This document shows, piece after piece, positions 30,710 through 44,200 of a DNA stretch of 64,000 nucleotides. Origin of the DNA: Bolinopsis microptera (lineage: Eukaryota > Ctenophora > Tentaculata > Lobata > Bolinopsidae); NCBI RefSeq assembly GCF_026151205.1, contig NC_087072.1, positions 16,073,669-16,137,668 of the forward strand, in the 5' to 3' direction. The translations under genes and the position numbers were made by a program. Within the stretch, counting starts at the first letter, position 1. Every line of letters begins with the position of its first letter. A model generated the notes under the pieces. The model was not told the DNA's origin. It did not search any database and worked only from the letters and a program-made list of their open reading frames with translations.

Positions 30710-33700
30710 CTGCAAGGAGAATTACGGAGGTCATTTTCGTTTTCGACTTTCAAAGTCAAACAAAGAATGTTATTTACGGAGACTAATTTGTCCCTGATGT
30801 CCTACTTATAATAATAATGGATTTTACTGGTAATTTATCAAATTATCTTATTATCAATGTTACTTTAATTCGTATTAGAGCTTAGAGCCAAAGTCAGCGG
30901 CTCCATTTCAACAAAAATGTTAGTAATTTTGAGAGGAAGGTGCGATGAGAACTAAGCAAATAATAGCAAAAATAATAGCGGGACTGCTATAAACAAGATG
31001 AGGAGAGTGTGTCGTGATGGAGGAAGTTCAAAAGCAAAAGTTGGAGCTTCTTAGTCTTCCCTGGCGCTGTTTACTTATTAACAATAATACCCTCAATGCT
31101 ATGAAACTTCTGAATAATATGTAAAAACCGGTACAATTCGTTAATTACCTAAGGACATAGTTTACATTTAAACATAGTTTTATTACATGCGTATTACTTA
31201 AATCGGAATCGCAAATATAATAAGGAAGGTCGTGTCCCATTGACTTAGCGAATATTTAATATACAACAATTAAATAAACTACACCATATGAACAAACTAC
31301 AGCTGAATAAAGAACATAATATAAACAAACTATAGTCGAATAAGCTACATATTAACAAACACGATAGTAAGAACACATGTCACACTCCAACATGTTAAAT
31401 GCTGCACCCACGAATACTCAACCCTCATATGTTCTGTCTACTGTAGTGTAAAAATGTTAACAATGTTGTAGTCATGGTTAACAATACTGTATGCTCGTGA
31501 TGGAGAAGGTTTAGAATATCTAAGTACTCAGTACTTATAGTAGGTGCAGCCAATGCATGTTCGAGTTGGCAAAATCACGAGGTTTCTTTATGTCGAAACT
31601 ACAATATTTACGGCTATCCTGAAATCTGGAGGAATAAACGGACAATCTGATTAATAACATTATAATGTTATTAATCAGATATAGAGAGGAACTTAAAATG
31701 GACATGGAACTTCAAATAATATCCATTACTATTGTCGCCATTCTTCTATAACATTGTTGTATAACATTGTATAACATCCATAACAACCTTTAGTCGATAA
31801 TTTTGCTAAATGTGAAAATGATGGCGTCGAATGGCGTCCCCAGTATAAGTAACAATTGAAAAAGATAAATATTTGCTACATAGCCGGCTAAGCTAGACAC
31901 AATATCGTGTGTAAATTATTATCCACAAAATAAGCAGATCAAAAGACAAATAACTACATAATTGCTGCACACCTGCAGTGAGAGCTACCAAGAGAAGGTA
32001 CATTTTGCAGTTCAAGCAGGTGTGTGTTGCAAGGGGGTGTGACTATTGTTTCAACATATACCTGTGTTCTGGACACACTACATATTTCCAACAAAGCTGG
32101 GAGAAGGTAAAGGGAATGAAATGATCACATAATTCCTGCTGTATGTAGCGGCTGCAGGACGCAGGTCGGAACAAACAATTCTACTTCCTCTTAGCAGGAA
32201 GATATTGCAGATACGAGGTAGTGTGTTGTGATACCGCAGGTTGGAACGGTGCCACGATTGAGTGGTGGAGTGGCAGACAAGAACTGAGAGTAAAATAATG
32301 TGGAATTACCTACTTGACCACTAGTAATCGTGCATTGCGTAAAGAAAACCAAAAACAGTCAAGTCACAAATGTCAATTAAGAGAGAAACCTCAAACCAGA
32401 CCAGCAAAAAGCACATCTCTTTATCCAACACTGTATGATAAAATGATCCACAATTGTAAATATACCCTCTATAATTGTGACCCAAAAGCCGCCAGGCATT
32501 GACTGCAATTACTGCAAGGGAACGATAACGTGAGGAACTGGATTGCAGAGGCATGAGGACGAAGGATCAATGTTATCAGTTTGATGAAGTTAAACAATGA
32601 TGGACACTAATATCCGAAAGTCAAAAGTGCATCGTCAGGACAGATTAATGTCCTCTCTGCCCCCTACACAATAAACTGATGTCGCCGTGCTGTACTTGCA
32701 GATGTCATAAAATATCGGGGCACCTATCAGATTTCCAAATACCTATCTTGACCACGCCACCTGGTTATTGCTCATGTAAAATCGAAATCTTTAAACTTGG
32801 AAATGTTTCGATGAGTAGTAACCTATAACATGTATATATGTATACTAGAAACCCGCTAGTCGAAAGCTTTGTTCGAGGAAATTTCAAAAATAACGTTGTT
32901 ATAATTTATCTTCATCATCTAGCTCTGTATACTGTAAAAAGTATGGATTTTATTCGACAATGACGAAAACGTTTTAAGTTAGTACCTAAGTATTCAGATT
33001 CCCTAAACGATACTTTTTACCGCATCAAAAATATCAATTACAACAAGTCATGAATATTTATACCGTCCGTTGCCGGTGGAATGTCGTCAAGTTTAAAATA
33101 TAGCATAGATATTAGTTATGTATAACCTAAATAATATTTATAACATACTAAATATATCTTATCGAATATTTTTCATAATACGTTATCTAACGTTGGACTC
33201 ATGTTATTGTTATTAGACACTTCGTCGAGCTCTGTTCTGTAACGCCCACGTTACAGAACAGTTGTAATTAAAAATTTTAACCAGTTAACCTGATTAATGA
33301 TTTTCTACTTAAACTTTTGCTTTTACATTTAATGTATCAGTATGAGGTTGGTATATTGCATGCAAAAGATCAAAAACAAAAAAGAAAGTTTACCTCAAAT
33401 CAGCTGGGACAATTGGTAAAATTTGGCCATGGGAAATGCAGTGGCATAAAATTTAAAGGAAAACGAAACAGCCAAATTTGGTTCTGCTTTCGTTTCAAGC
33501 CTGAAGGATTGATAGAAACTCTGAAAATGTTGTTTAAAATTAAGTGAAATAATTGGTAAGAGATTAGAGACCTGATCTAGAGAAGATGTGCCGCATGCAG
33601 CTGAGTAAGAATTTATGATAGCAGCCGTCTCAGATATAGGAAAAGAAAATGTTATCTTAGTGAGGCTAAAATTCCATTTTAAATTCTATGAAAGCTGCAA

Positions 33701-34290
33701 GCAGACTGCCGGCTGTTAAATGCCCAATAGATTGTGCATGTCAATGAGAAATAGTCTTTTTGAACTTCAACGTTCAAGATATTGTAGTCGTGGAAATAAC
33801 AATATCAGATATGGAGGGAGTACACGAGACAAAAATCACATTGGAATAACTGGTCACTATTGCTGAAAAGCAGAATCAAGAATACAGAATGTCAGTGAAA
33901 ATGGTGATCTGAGTAGTGAGTAGCAATGTATGGGTTGGCAGTCTGTATTCAGAAGAACTGATTGCCTGTTCCAAGGAAAAATCTTACAGTTTATACAATA
34001 TCTTCGGTATAAACTATACAAATTATCTTACATGGAAGTAAAATTTGATGATGCAATTTTCCAGGGTAAGTTTGTGCAAAAATATCATCAGATTACGTAA
34101 TAGCCATTACCTGTTAATAAATACAACATCACGACATCAGCTGAGTCTAGCATGACACAATATCTTTTAAAAATTTAAGTTGATAAGTTATTTTATCTCA
34201 ATAACAGTTACTAGAGTTCTGAACCCAACCCAGAACACCATAACCTCAGAAGTTGACATGTCATTTGAACACTCACCAGTCACCAAGGTA
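30710..34290. other. Gene-poor region upstream of PH-BTK gene
   Basis: This should include the promoter and 5' UTR exon of the minus-strand PH-BTK gene, which I cannot place. It contains the perfect palindrome at 31645-31680. The rest is AT-rich with no conserved coding segment. Confidence 0.45.
31645..31680. repeat. 36-bp perfect palindrome
   Basis: ATCTGATTAATAACATTA is followed immediately by its exact reverse complement, with no spacer. Confidence 0.95.
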
Positions 34291-34484
34291 CAAACCCATC
34301 GTTGATTATTTGGAATGATCTCATCCCCTATGTATTCGAAATATGTAATGCTAATGAAAATGGGATAATAATCCCGGGTTCTTCCAAAAATTCAGACTTA
34401 TCAGCCTCGTCAGGTATTATTAAATCTAACCTTAAAAAGCACTTGCTATCCCTCCAAAATCGAGGTGACCCTAATATATGGTAA
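34260..34484 (+). pseudogene. Possible C-terminal remnant of a non-LTR retrotransposon ORF
   Basis: The frame reads SLIIWNDLIPYVFE, then a spacer, then IKSNLKKHLLSLQNRGDPNIW and a stop. The order of a W-N-x-L-P-like block followed by an LK-K-LL block resembles the end of many LINE-type reverse transcriptase polyproteins. No reverse transcriptase core was found upstream. The assignment is tentative. Confidence 0.35.
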
Positions 34485-35469
34485 CTAATCTATATTATAT
34501 CTCAAATTCTACATCCGGTACGGCTCTGCACACATAATATCTCTCTCTCTCTGCCATGAAACATGGCTAACCTTTCAAACTATGATTTAAAACATAAACC
34601 TAGACTAAAACTCAACTGGGCTCTCCTATGTCACCAAACTAGACCAATAAGCAATTTTAGCTTAGATAATTATATTTTTCTATATTTGTATAATAAGTAT
34701 ATTGACGTAGTATAGTGGATGGTTGAGGGGGTTTCAAGCACAGGTCACTCTCAAATCCTAAAGATAAGCAGTGGCCTTCGGCACTTGAAACCTCTTCAAA
34801 CCTCCCCTGATTTATTTATTATTGATATTGTTTGATTGTGCCGTAAAAATAAATATTTGTTTTACATTTTATTAAAAATATTTGTTTTATTATTCAGATA
34901 TCAAGGAGCAGGAGGCAGTTGCAGTAGTCACGTGTCCTGGAGTCACGTGACCTGGAGTCAGTTCTGTAGAAGTAACTTGTAACTCTGTAGAACTAGAAGT
35001 AACTTGTATCTCTGTTGAAGAATCAAAACTCATAGTGATAATGGTGTTATACTTATAACTTGTAAATTGAATCATGAATACAGAGTGAATGTGACTAATA
35101 GGGGTGACTATATTTGTCCTACCTTACGAGACATATTTATGTTCGACATAATTCCGGTGACCTAAATGATTTGGGTACGAATTACTGGGCTGCGCTCAGC
35201 CTGTCATTCCGCCGAATCTTTTTTCATATGTTTATCATTATGAACATGATAGCCTGAGGTCCCCAGGTTGCAGGTAAGGTACGAAAATATGGAAATTTGT
35301 TCCGAAAACTGCAACATTTCGTACTCCAAATTAAATCATGGTATTTGGGATTTTTTTCATTTCCTTATTTTACAAAGATTAACCCCAATATTTGAGAAAA
35401 TTAACAACAAATATTTTCTCTGATAAGCTGTTTCATTTTGTAAACAATTTCTCCGGGGCCAGTACAAAC

Positions 35470-35552
35470 ATTATTTTCACGGCCGACATAATTATTCACG
35501 CTAAGGTCTTCAGCGTGAAAGTAATGTCCGTGACAATCATGTCCGATAAGGT
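35470..35552. repeat. Hairpin repeat (family D), copy 1
   Basis: An ~85-bp segment that can fold on itself (TCACGCT / AGCGTGA inner arms around AAGGTCTTC; GACATAATTAT against its imperfect complement as outer arms). It is nearly identical to 57454-57533, 22 kb away. Confidence 0.8.
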
Positions 35553-35584
35553 GAGTTATTGGATATGGCGATATGTTAACTGAA

Positions 35585-37335
35585 TAAGATAATAATTGCA
35601 TAAAATAATGTGCATTAAAATAGGTGACGAGTTTGTACTTGTAGGTTTATAACCTACCAGGACGCGCGCCGAGTTGGACAAATATTTTACGAGTATCACC
35701 CGTTAAGTGACGAGTATAACAAACAAAGGTTAGGTGAAATTGTAGGATGATGCATGTTGCATGTTTATTAGTATTACTAGTTCAACATTTAGGACCGTGT
35801 TTGGTTCCGCCTTCGTGTTCATGATAAACTTAAAGCGAGTCATTTGATCGTTTCCACTCTCCCGTCCTCGTGTCCGCACCCTTTTAGAAAAGTTCCGCCC
35901 TTGTTTCCTTACCCTCCGACCCTCGTGTCCTCCGCCCTCGTGTCCCGTTTCCGACTGTTTATCTGGTCTAAAAACTTTTTTTCGCGTCGCGAGCCTCACT
36001 AATATTTGCTATAGACAATAGACATAGTGCTATGGTCATAGATCAAACTTTCAAAGTTGAGTACCTTCACCTACATTTGCGAGTGACTTCAGACTTGTCT
36101 AATGTCTAACTCTAAGGGGCCATCTAATTAGGACGTCCGCCCCCCCCCAGGCCCACCGTACCCCGGCACCCCCTCCGGCCCCCGGACGTCCGGATTTCCA
36201 GCTACTTTTAAGAGTACAAATAAAACCAACTCAAATTCATTGCCAAAGAGTTGAAATAAATGAGGCTTTTTCGTTAATTCTGCCAAAATTTCCGGACGTC
36301 CGGATTTTCAGAAACCACCCCCTCCCCCTAGCCTGTCCGGATTTGTCCTAAATTCCAAAACCACCCCCCCCCCCCCCCCCCCCCCCCACCCTTTTTGCCG
36401 GACGTCCTAAGTAGATGGCCCCTAATATATAAGGCTAATGTTTAACTTTAAGTACTGATACAATTCATTGACAAAAGTAAGTTCCGAATTTCGGCTCCCA
36501 TCCAAATTATCGACCAATTCATGTAACTTTTTAATAATTTGTAATTGCATTTGTTCACTTTCTGTTATTGTTTTGTAGGTTTACAACCTATAACCAGGAC
36601 GCGCGCCGAGTTGGACTTGTCGACGGTCCTGTTATGTATATGAATTAATATGGAACAGATATTTTACGAGTATCACCCGTTAATTATTCATATTGTTAAA
36701 CGTTCCCGTTTTTTAATAGGTGAACCCGGATTTTTGTTCTATTTATTATTTATCATTTATATCCGTTTAATCATTAATAGTAATAGTATTAGTATACGCA
36801 CGAAGAAATACAACTAATATTTTTGTACTACACTGCAATTATTAGATAAACAAATTGATTAATAAAATAAATAATTTTAGTTTATAAGTATAACCTAACA
36901 TCATGCATTTTTAATGATTTGTAGGTCTAAGTCTAACTTTATAACCTATAACTTGACCATTGTTAATGGTCTGGCCCGGCGCGCGCTACTTCGTAGCTCG
37001 TGCCATCGGGCCATTTCGAGAAGAAAGCGGCGCGCGCTACTTCGAAGAAATTTAGACGAGGAACATCCGTCAACCTATTATATATAACAAGACGCGCGCC
37101 GAGTTGGACTCGTCGACGGGCTAATATATCTGAAACAAATATTTTACGAGTACAGAGTATCACCCGTTAAATTAACGGGTGATACTCGTAAAATATTTGT
37201 TTCAAATACAGGACCGTCGACGAGTCCAACTCGGCGCGCGTCCTGGTAGGTTATAATTATAAATGATAAACCTACAACCGTTAAACGGTCTTGGAACAAA
37301 TATTTTACGAGTATCTATTTTATCACCCGTTAATG
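35585..37335. mobile_element. Cluster of family A TTAA elements
   Basis: Right-hand ends (GAGTATCACCCGTTAA, or GTATCACCCGTTAA with small changes) occur at about 35643-35706, 36580-36683 and 37080-37170. One short, complete copy with both ends spans 37172-37333. The GGCCCGGCGCGCG...GAAGAAAGCGGCGCGCG block at 36971-37040 matches 745-800 of the first element. CTCGTGTCC-rich degenerate repeats occupy 35860-35950. Confidence 0.75.
36115..36423. mobile_element. MITE family C, copy 2
   Basis: Inverted ends AGGGGCCATCTAATTAGGAC and complement, with two poly-C tracts (the longer about 36361-36388). It is inserted within the family A cluster and shares internal sequence with 25152-25511. Confidence 0.8.
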
Positions 37336-37535
37336 ATAATATTAAAATTAAATGCAATGCATGGGTCATCGGTATAATACTACATCGGTAGTACTTTAAG
37401 TACTATATAGTACTAATAATTATGAAATATTTTATATGAAAAATGTATTCTTCATTCATAATCATATCTACAAAACTTCTATTATTGTTAATAATAATGG
37501 ACCAAATAATCGAAATTATTTTGGACACTGATTTT

Positions 37536-38748
37536 TTAACCCTTTGCACAATTTGCATCTGTTGCCCCATAACAGTGATACAAGGCGATGCAACATTCGA
37601 ATTCCCTCGTTGATTTCGATTCTTTGCATTTACCGGATTTCTTCTTGCACTCTGAAATCGAGATATTTCGTCAGTGTCAAAAGTATGTTACAGTTAACGT
37701 ACAAATACAATGATAACAATGCTTTAATGCTGTTCGTAAGTATTCATAATAAATACTTTGTACAACATACAACTAAGTACTAAATGCTTACTGCATACGT
37801 GCAAATCAATTGTAGAATACTTACGGACGAAGGAGGTGTTCTTATTGAACGAGTTCAAATCCTTGAATTGCGTGCAGTTCGTATCGTACATTTTCTTAGC
37901 CTTTTCTAAGCACCTGCAATTCTCACCTCGGTCGCGACCCCAGACTGTTGTTTTCATATACGTATAGAGATCCGACACACTAATGGAGCAATTAACTTGA
38001 TCTGAAACTTCAAAGCCCGATTAGTCATGAAATGTAATATATATAATATAACATAAACATAATATTTATATATAATATTTATATCTTTTAATGTTTATAA
38101 ACATTAAAAAATTAAACACCCTGACCCGGTTCACCGCATACTTTTATTTGCCAGAAATTACTTATTTTCCTGATACAAGTTTTATATTGTATTAATTAAT
38201 TTAGACACGTATGTAAATTGTAAACATAAAAATGAGGGATCTTTGTTTATAATAAATAAATACTTTATATATTACATCAGCTCATGATTTGATTTCTAGT
38301 TAATTATTTATTGCAGTAATGTTAAAAGTATTAAATCTTTATTTGCTATTGAACTCAGGCTGCACCACCACGATTCGGGGTTCAGTTTAAGTTTAACTTT
38401 CTAGTCGATAATTAGAGCATTTCTACCGTAAAGAGCTGCTAAGTGCTAGTTAAGTGCAACATATCTAATTACCGTCAGAGACAATTTCTTTATAAAACCT
38501 ATGAGCCATGTTAGTTGAAGTAAGGAGGATGCAACAACGTGGTGATTGATACTGGAAGTAGTACATTTGGTGTGGGATTGAAATGATTTATTGATAATTT
38601 AATTACTCTGATAATGTTGATAATGTTGATAACGTTGATAGTGTTACGTACTCTGAACAGCAAGTTGCGCCTCCTCCACATCTATGGTTGACACCACAAG
38701 GGCAGCAGATGCTACGAAAAACAGGATCAAAATCACAGACGAATTCAT
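37536..38748 (-). CDS. Secreted peptide with ten cysteines, function unknown
   Basis: Three minus-strand exons: 38748-38652, 38001-37825 and 37651-37536 (stop), all joined in phase 1, giving 129 residues. Residues 1-21 form a clear signal peptide (MNSS then a long hydrophobic run). The mature part has ten cysteines at 37, 61, 63, 75, 93, 100, 111, 112, 118 and 126, including C-x-C and adjacent CC. There are N-glycosylation sequons at N36, N74 and N87. No further membrane segment is present. I do not recognise the family; disulfide-stabilised extracellular peptide is all that can be said. Three ~102-bp tandem repeats lie immediately upstream of the start. Confidence 0.8.
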
Positions 38749-38830
38749 AGTGGACAAGTTCGTAATATAATGAAATATGTTTTGGAAGTGGAGGTAATAT
38801 ACCCGTGATGGCGTGATCTTCTCTGGCGCG

Positions 38831-39120
38831 TTGGTTTGGTTAGTGGTTCCTTCTCCGAGAATTAGATTTCCTAATTTGAGTTTAACAGGAACACGTTTCA
38901 CATCCAACTACTAAAACTGTACTCAAACTGTTGGTTTGGTTAGCGTTTCCTTCTCCCAGAATTAGATTTTCCTAATTTGAGTTTAACAGGAACACGTTTC
39001 ACATCCAATTACTAAAACTGTACTCAAACTGTTGGTTTGGTTAGCGTTTTCTTCTCCCAGAATTAGATTTTCCTAATTTGAGTTTAACAGGAACAAGTTT
39101 CACATCTAACTTGTAACTAC
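38831..39120. repeat. Three ~102-bp tandem repeats upstream of the secreted-peptide gene
   Basis: Units containing GAATTAGATTTTCCTAATTT and GAACACGTTTCACATCCAA begin near 38831, 38932 and 39033. They lie within the presumed promoter/5' UTR of the minus-strand gene starting at 38748. Confidence 0.85.
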
Positions 39121-40338
39121 TCAAACTGTACTCAAGTGTAATTTACAAATATCCTCGGCCAAAAATATTCTAATTTTCGTAAAATATTCTGAAAGGAATA
39201 ATTATAAACCCTAATTTATGATTCAGAGCTAGTAACCCTCCACTCAACGGATATAATATACATATTTAACGTGTTTAAGGGAAATAATCAATAATCTCTC
39301 GAAATAAGTTATCTTCCCAATGGGAATCACTGTTTGATCACTTACACGGTGGATCAGAGAAAGCTTATGCAAACTGAGAACTGATACGATGATATTTTCA
39401 AACAAACAATTGTATTAACTTAATGTATTGGTAAACATTACAAAATTCACAGTTAAATAATCTTCAATAACCAATGAGCTTGATCACTATTTAGTGTGAT
39501 CTGCTTTTAAAGGGTCACAGTATGGGTCACATACATTAGGTCACTCTTAAAATAGTAGCCCTAAACAGGATTCGAATGAACCATTGCATTTCGCTGAAGT
39601 CTGATTTGTTCCATGCAAAAAAAGTAAGCCTATTCTTTAAACAGGCCATCCTTAAAATTCTAATTTCTAATATTAGTTAAGTGGTACCTACTCAATTAAA
39701 TGTTAGGGTGACACTTTAAATTTAAAGCAACGAATTTAATCAGACCACTTTAATATCTAATTGTAAAGTGTTGCGTCGTTAATCTATATATAGATTTGTA
39801 ATTGCAATAGTAATTGTATATATACACAATTACTGTTAATTCTAAATAAGCATAATCTGATGTAAGTATAATTCTGATAAAAAGTTAAATATTGACTTGG
39901 TTAAATTCCGATAAAATGGTTGTCTGAAATATTTTTGAGGAAATGCTTTACCTTACTTCTTACATTCTCAGCGAACAACTATTCATCAAGTGCTGGACAT
40001 CTCAGATTTTCATAACTGAAAAACTCCAAAGCGTATTGCAGTAAACTACTATGGCACCAAAAAACAACAAGCCATCCAATCTAACAGTAAACAATCAAAT
40101 AATAAAAGTAAACAAAATTTCTAAAACAAGAATTGTAATTATTTAGATAGAAAATTCCACTACAATACGTAACAAACAAGATATTAAATCGTTATAGCGA
40201 AGGAATAAGATCAGACCGTCTTGATCATACACAATACATATCCCACAAACCAAAGATCTGAATTTTGATATCAAACATGGTCAATTACACCAATCAAACT
40301 TTGATGGATGGTTTAATGTTCCACAAAGTCAAAGTTTT
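39121..40338. other. Intergenic, nothing recognised
   Basis: AT-rich sequence between the secreted-peptide gene and the 3' end of the ABCG gene. I see no coding or RNA feature. Confidence 0.5.
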
Positions 40339-41186
40339 CTAGTTTGTCTTCTCTTTGATCGGTTTCCTCTTCTCCCTGACACGAAGCCACATGAATAAGA
40401 CAGAGAAGGCGAGGAAGCCAGCCGACAGTAGCAATATCGCTACAAAGTCTGGGAACCACACGTCATTCTGAGGGGTAGCAAGTTATTAACTAGTAGTTTT
40501 AACTCTTTTTAAAGGAGAGGGGTAGCTAAGGGGATTTTTAAATCCGTGCCTCTATTCCCCGAGAGTTTCCACGCCAACTGGCGGGAGCTCTAAACACACT
40601 TCGCGCCTCGTTGTGTGAATCCGGTGACTAGTGGCGGGAGCTCTAAACACACTGTGCCTTTTGACCCACGCCATGTGGCCCGTCGCACATGGCGTAGTGT
40701 GGGCAGGAAATCCGTGCCTCTGAATAGAGGCGCGGATTTGCTAAATCCACGCCAAGTGGCACAGTGTGTTTAGGTTAATCGGGTCATGTGGCCCGTCGCC
40801 ACATGGCGTAGTGTGGGCAGACGGGGGGGGGGGGCAATGACTACCAATGGAGACTTTTGGGGACTAATGGGGACTAAAAATCATGGGGACTAGAGGTCAA
40901 CTCGTTGACGTAATTCACCATTTGTCCCCATAAGTCCCCAGAATTTTTGACAGTTATTTATGGTTTTCAAGTTAGTTTAATAACGATACGATCGAGATGT
41001 TTTGTCCAAGATAAGAGTAGGATAAATCTAAATGGGGACTAATGGAGACTTTTGGGGACTAATGGGGACTAAAAATCATCTAAATGGGGACTAATGGAGA
41101 CTTTTGGGGACTAATGGGGACTAAAAATCATGGGGACTCTGGGTAAAATCGTTGACGTAATTCCCCAAGTCCCCAAAAGTAGTCAT

Positions 41187-41222
<36 letters not shown>

Positions 41223-44200
41223 GCAGACCCTTACTATTATGTATATAGTACTTGTCAGTATTGTGGGTGGTGTTGTATACTGTTTAGACGGCATTATCTC
41301 TAAACCCACATAATCTAATCCCTTTTTTGAGGAGAGTTCTGGAGAGGAAGACGTTGCAAACAAGAAATATATTTAACATTATGCGTAACATGTGTAAAGG
41401 TGTAAGATGTTTGCCATATTTCGTACAAATTGTGTTTCCTGTTGCTGATTGATCAAATACTCACTGCATCGAGATGGTAATAGCTGAGAACTTGGTTGCC
41501 GTCCTTGAATACACATAGACTCTCTGGAACTTTGTCACACTCTGCCAGAAAATAATTATCAAAGTTTCAAAGGTCAGCTAGTCGTGTAGCTTTACCTAAG
41601 TAAAGTAAGTGTGGTTGTTCTGTTCGAATGTGAACGTTACATTTAAATAAAGGTCTGACATATGAAGTTAAATTGCAGCAACTACATCATTATACAGTTA
41701 AAAAACACATTTAGTTGATGAAACAAATGTGGAATAAATAACTAACTGATTTCAGCGTCCTCAAACTCGCTAATAAGGACCATTCCAAAGGCGTACTTGA
41801 ACCAAGATCCATACTTTATAGGGTAGAAGTAGTACGGGGTAGACCTGATGAGAAACATGTAATACAGTAGACAAGAAGGTACATTAGTAGGTACCATCTC
41901 AAAAACAGGTCTTAATAAAATTCCTGTTCTTACTTCTTAGTTATAACTACAACCAGCTTAAAACTAAAAGTCAGATACTAATTAACCTAATTACTAACGC
42001 TTCATTTTGATAGAGTCCGCCAAACAAGAAGAAAGGCAGGATAATGAGAGGCGACAAAGCAGCTGATATGACGGGACTACCAGAGGCAGTTCCAACAAAG
42101 TACCCCACAGCTGTTGAGACTACAGACACTGCTAGACATGCTGCGTAGCATGTGAAGAATGCCACTACATTTCTTCTTAGTCCTGGTATGTGTGATCAGG
42201 GCTTAGTCGGGGGTTTGGGTGGTATTTATACATTCCAAACTGAACTCTCTACACCTAAATATTATGATAAAGATTAAACACTTATTTTCTAGGGTTCGAT
42301 AAAACACGTTATTTGTATAAAGTTAAGTTGGTACCTGCCATGAGCCAGGTAATGACCCACTGTATAAGTGTCAGGACTATTAGATAGGGCATCTGAAATA
42401 ATGGTTCATCGTTAATTGGAAAACGAACAGTCTTATAATATCTGAACCTATGGGAACTATAACATCATTAGGGGGGGGGGGGGGGGGGGGGGGGTCATAT
42501 ATAACCTTGTTCTTCTGGAGATTATAATCTGAAGAAAGAGTTTCACCTCTAAAGTAAAGCGAGGTATGAGAGCCCCCATAATTCCGTACATTCCATTTCT
42601 GTACTCCCGTTTTATAATCGGTAAGTCTTCTGGTATTGTCTGCGGAGAATGAATAGTTTTACCTTATATTGATGATTAATATATTATGTTATGATAATAA
42701 CTCAACACAACTGACAACTCAATAATTAACATGTCAGTGACTACAAAAGTAACCTAGACGAAACAGGAATTTACCGATCCTTGAAGGAAGACGTTGGAGA
42801 ATGTGATGGAAGTAATGAGGAAGAAGAGAAGTCCACTCTTATCTTGAACGGACTCTTGTCCATTACCCGTGTTGAAGTAGGCTAATCCACCCAGTAAAGA
42901 TATCACCTGAGAAGGTTATCGACCTTTTAGTTTGAGTCATTTTTTAATGTATACAGAGTACTTGCAATGTGGGCCACGATATCAGGCATATTTTTTAACA
43001 TTTGCTGATTAACCGATTAACTGATTAAAATTACAGATAAATATTATGATAAATATTCAGTTATTACTAAATACTAATGTTACTTACAAGGGCTTGAACT
43101 AATCTAATTTTGGTATAGCCAGGATTTCTGGTTACATTCTTCCAGGATCTGCCAAAGTTAGCCGACATTTGTGTAGAGAATATGCTCCTGGATCTAAGAA
43201 ATTAGAGGAGTTAATTATTAGAGAATTAGTTTGTGATTTGTGTCCCATAATTCAGCAAAACTATCAACAAGGGAATAAGTGATCGGGCATAATTTAATGA
43301 TGCAACCAGGAGGATATGTTTGATTCCTAGTCCTATGTAGGGTATGTAAGGGGTCGTTCACATATTACGTAATCACTTTTTGAACAATTTTTACCCCCCC
43401 CCCCCCCCCCTGCGTAATCAGTTTTACACAGCTATTGTGTCAAAATTACACTAGCGTAATCATTTGAAACCCCCCCCCCCCCCCCCCCTCGGCTGATTAC
43501 GTAATATGTGAACGACCCCTAATAAGCATAAATCAGATTACATTCCTGTGTATTTTCTGAGACTTTTTCCCAATCCAATAGCTTATTGAGTATCAGGTGA
43601 TCAAGACGTATGATCGATTGATTGTGTTAACAAATACTGATTTACACTCTGTTGACTGTTCAGATAAACAATTATTCTCAACACTCACCCTTCCAAATTA
43701 GTCTTAACATCTGATTCATTCTGTGCCTCTTTCTCCACAACCGCGATGTTTTTCTTCAATGTGGCAAGCTCTTCCGATTTAGCGAACACACCCGTAACTT
43801 CCTGCAATTTTAAGTTCATGAAATTATGTTGGATTATAATCGATAGGGTTGATTTACAGTTTATTTTTATTCATTAAAAAAAGATACAGCGAGTTATTTA
43901 TAATGTTTATGTCTAATGTCTATTATGACTAACAAAACAGTTAGAATTTTAACTTAAACTTACGTCGACTCTTTTTCTGCATTCTTCTTCCTCTCCAGGG
44001 ACAATGGCCAAAGTGAAGATATAGTGATCAGCCGGATTGTAGTTATCTGGACAGGGGTAGTTGACGGACTTGAAAAACTTGAGAGCGTCAGCACTGTCCC
44101 CCGTAAACGCGCATTTCCCCTCAGCAACCAGGTACAGCCTGTAATAATAAGAATATGAATTTTGTGTTGGATCATTTTTATTGGGATACACTTACAGCTG

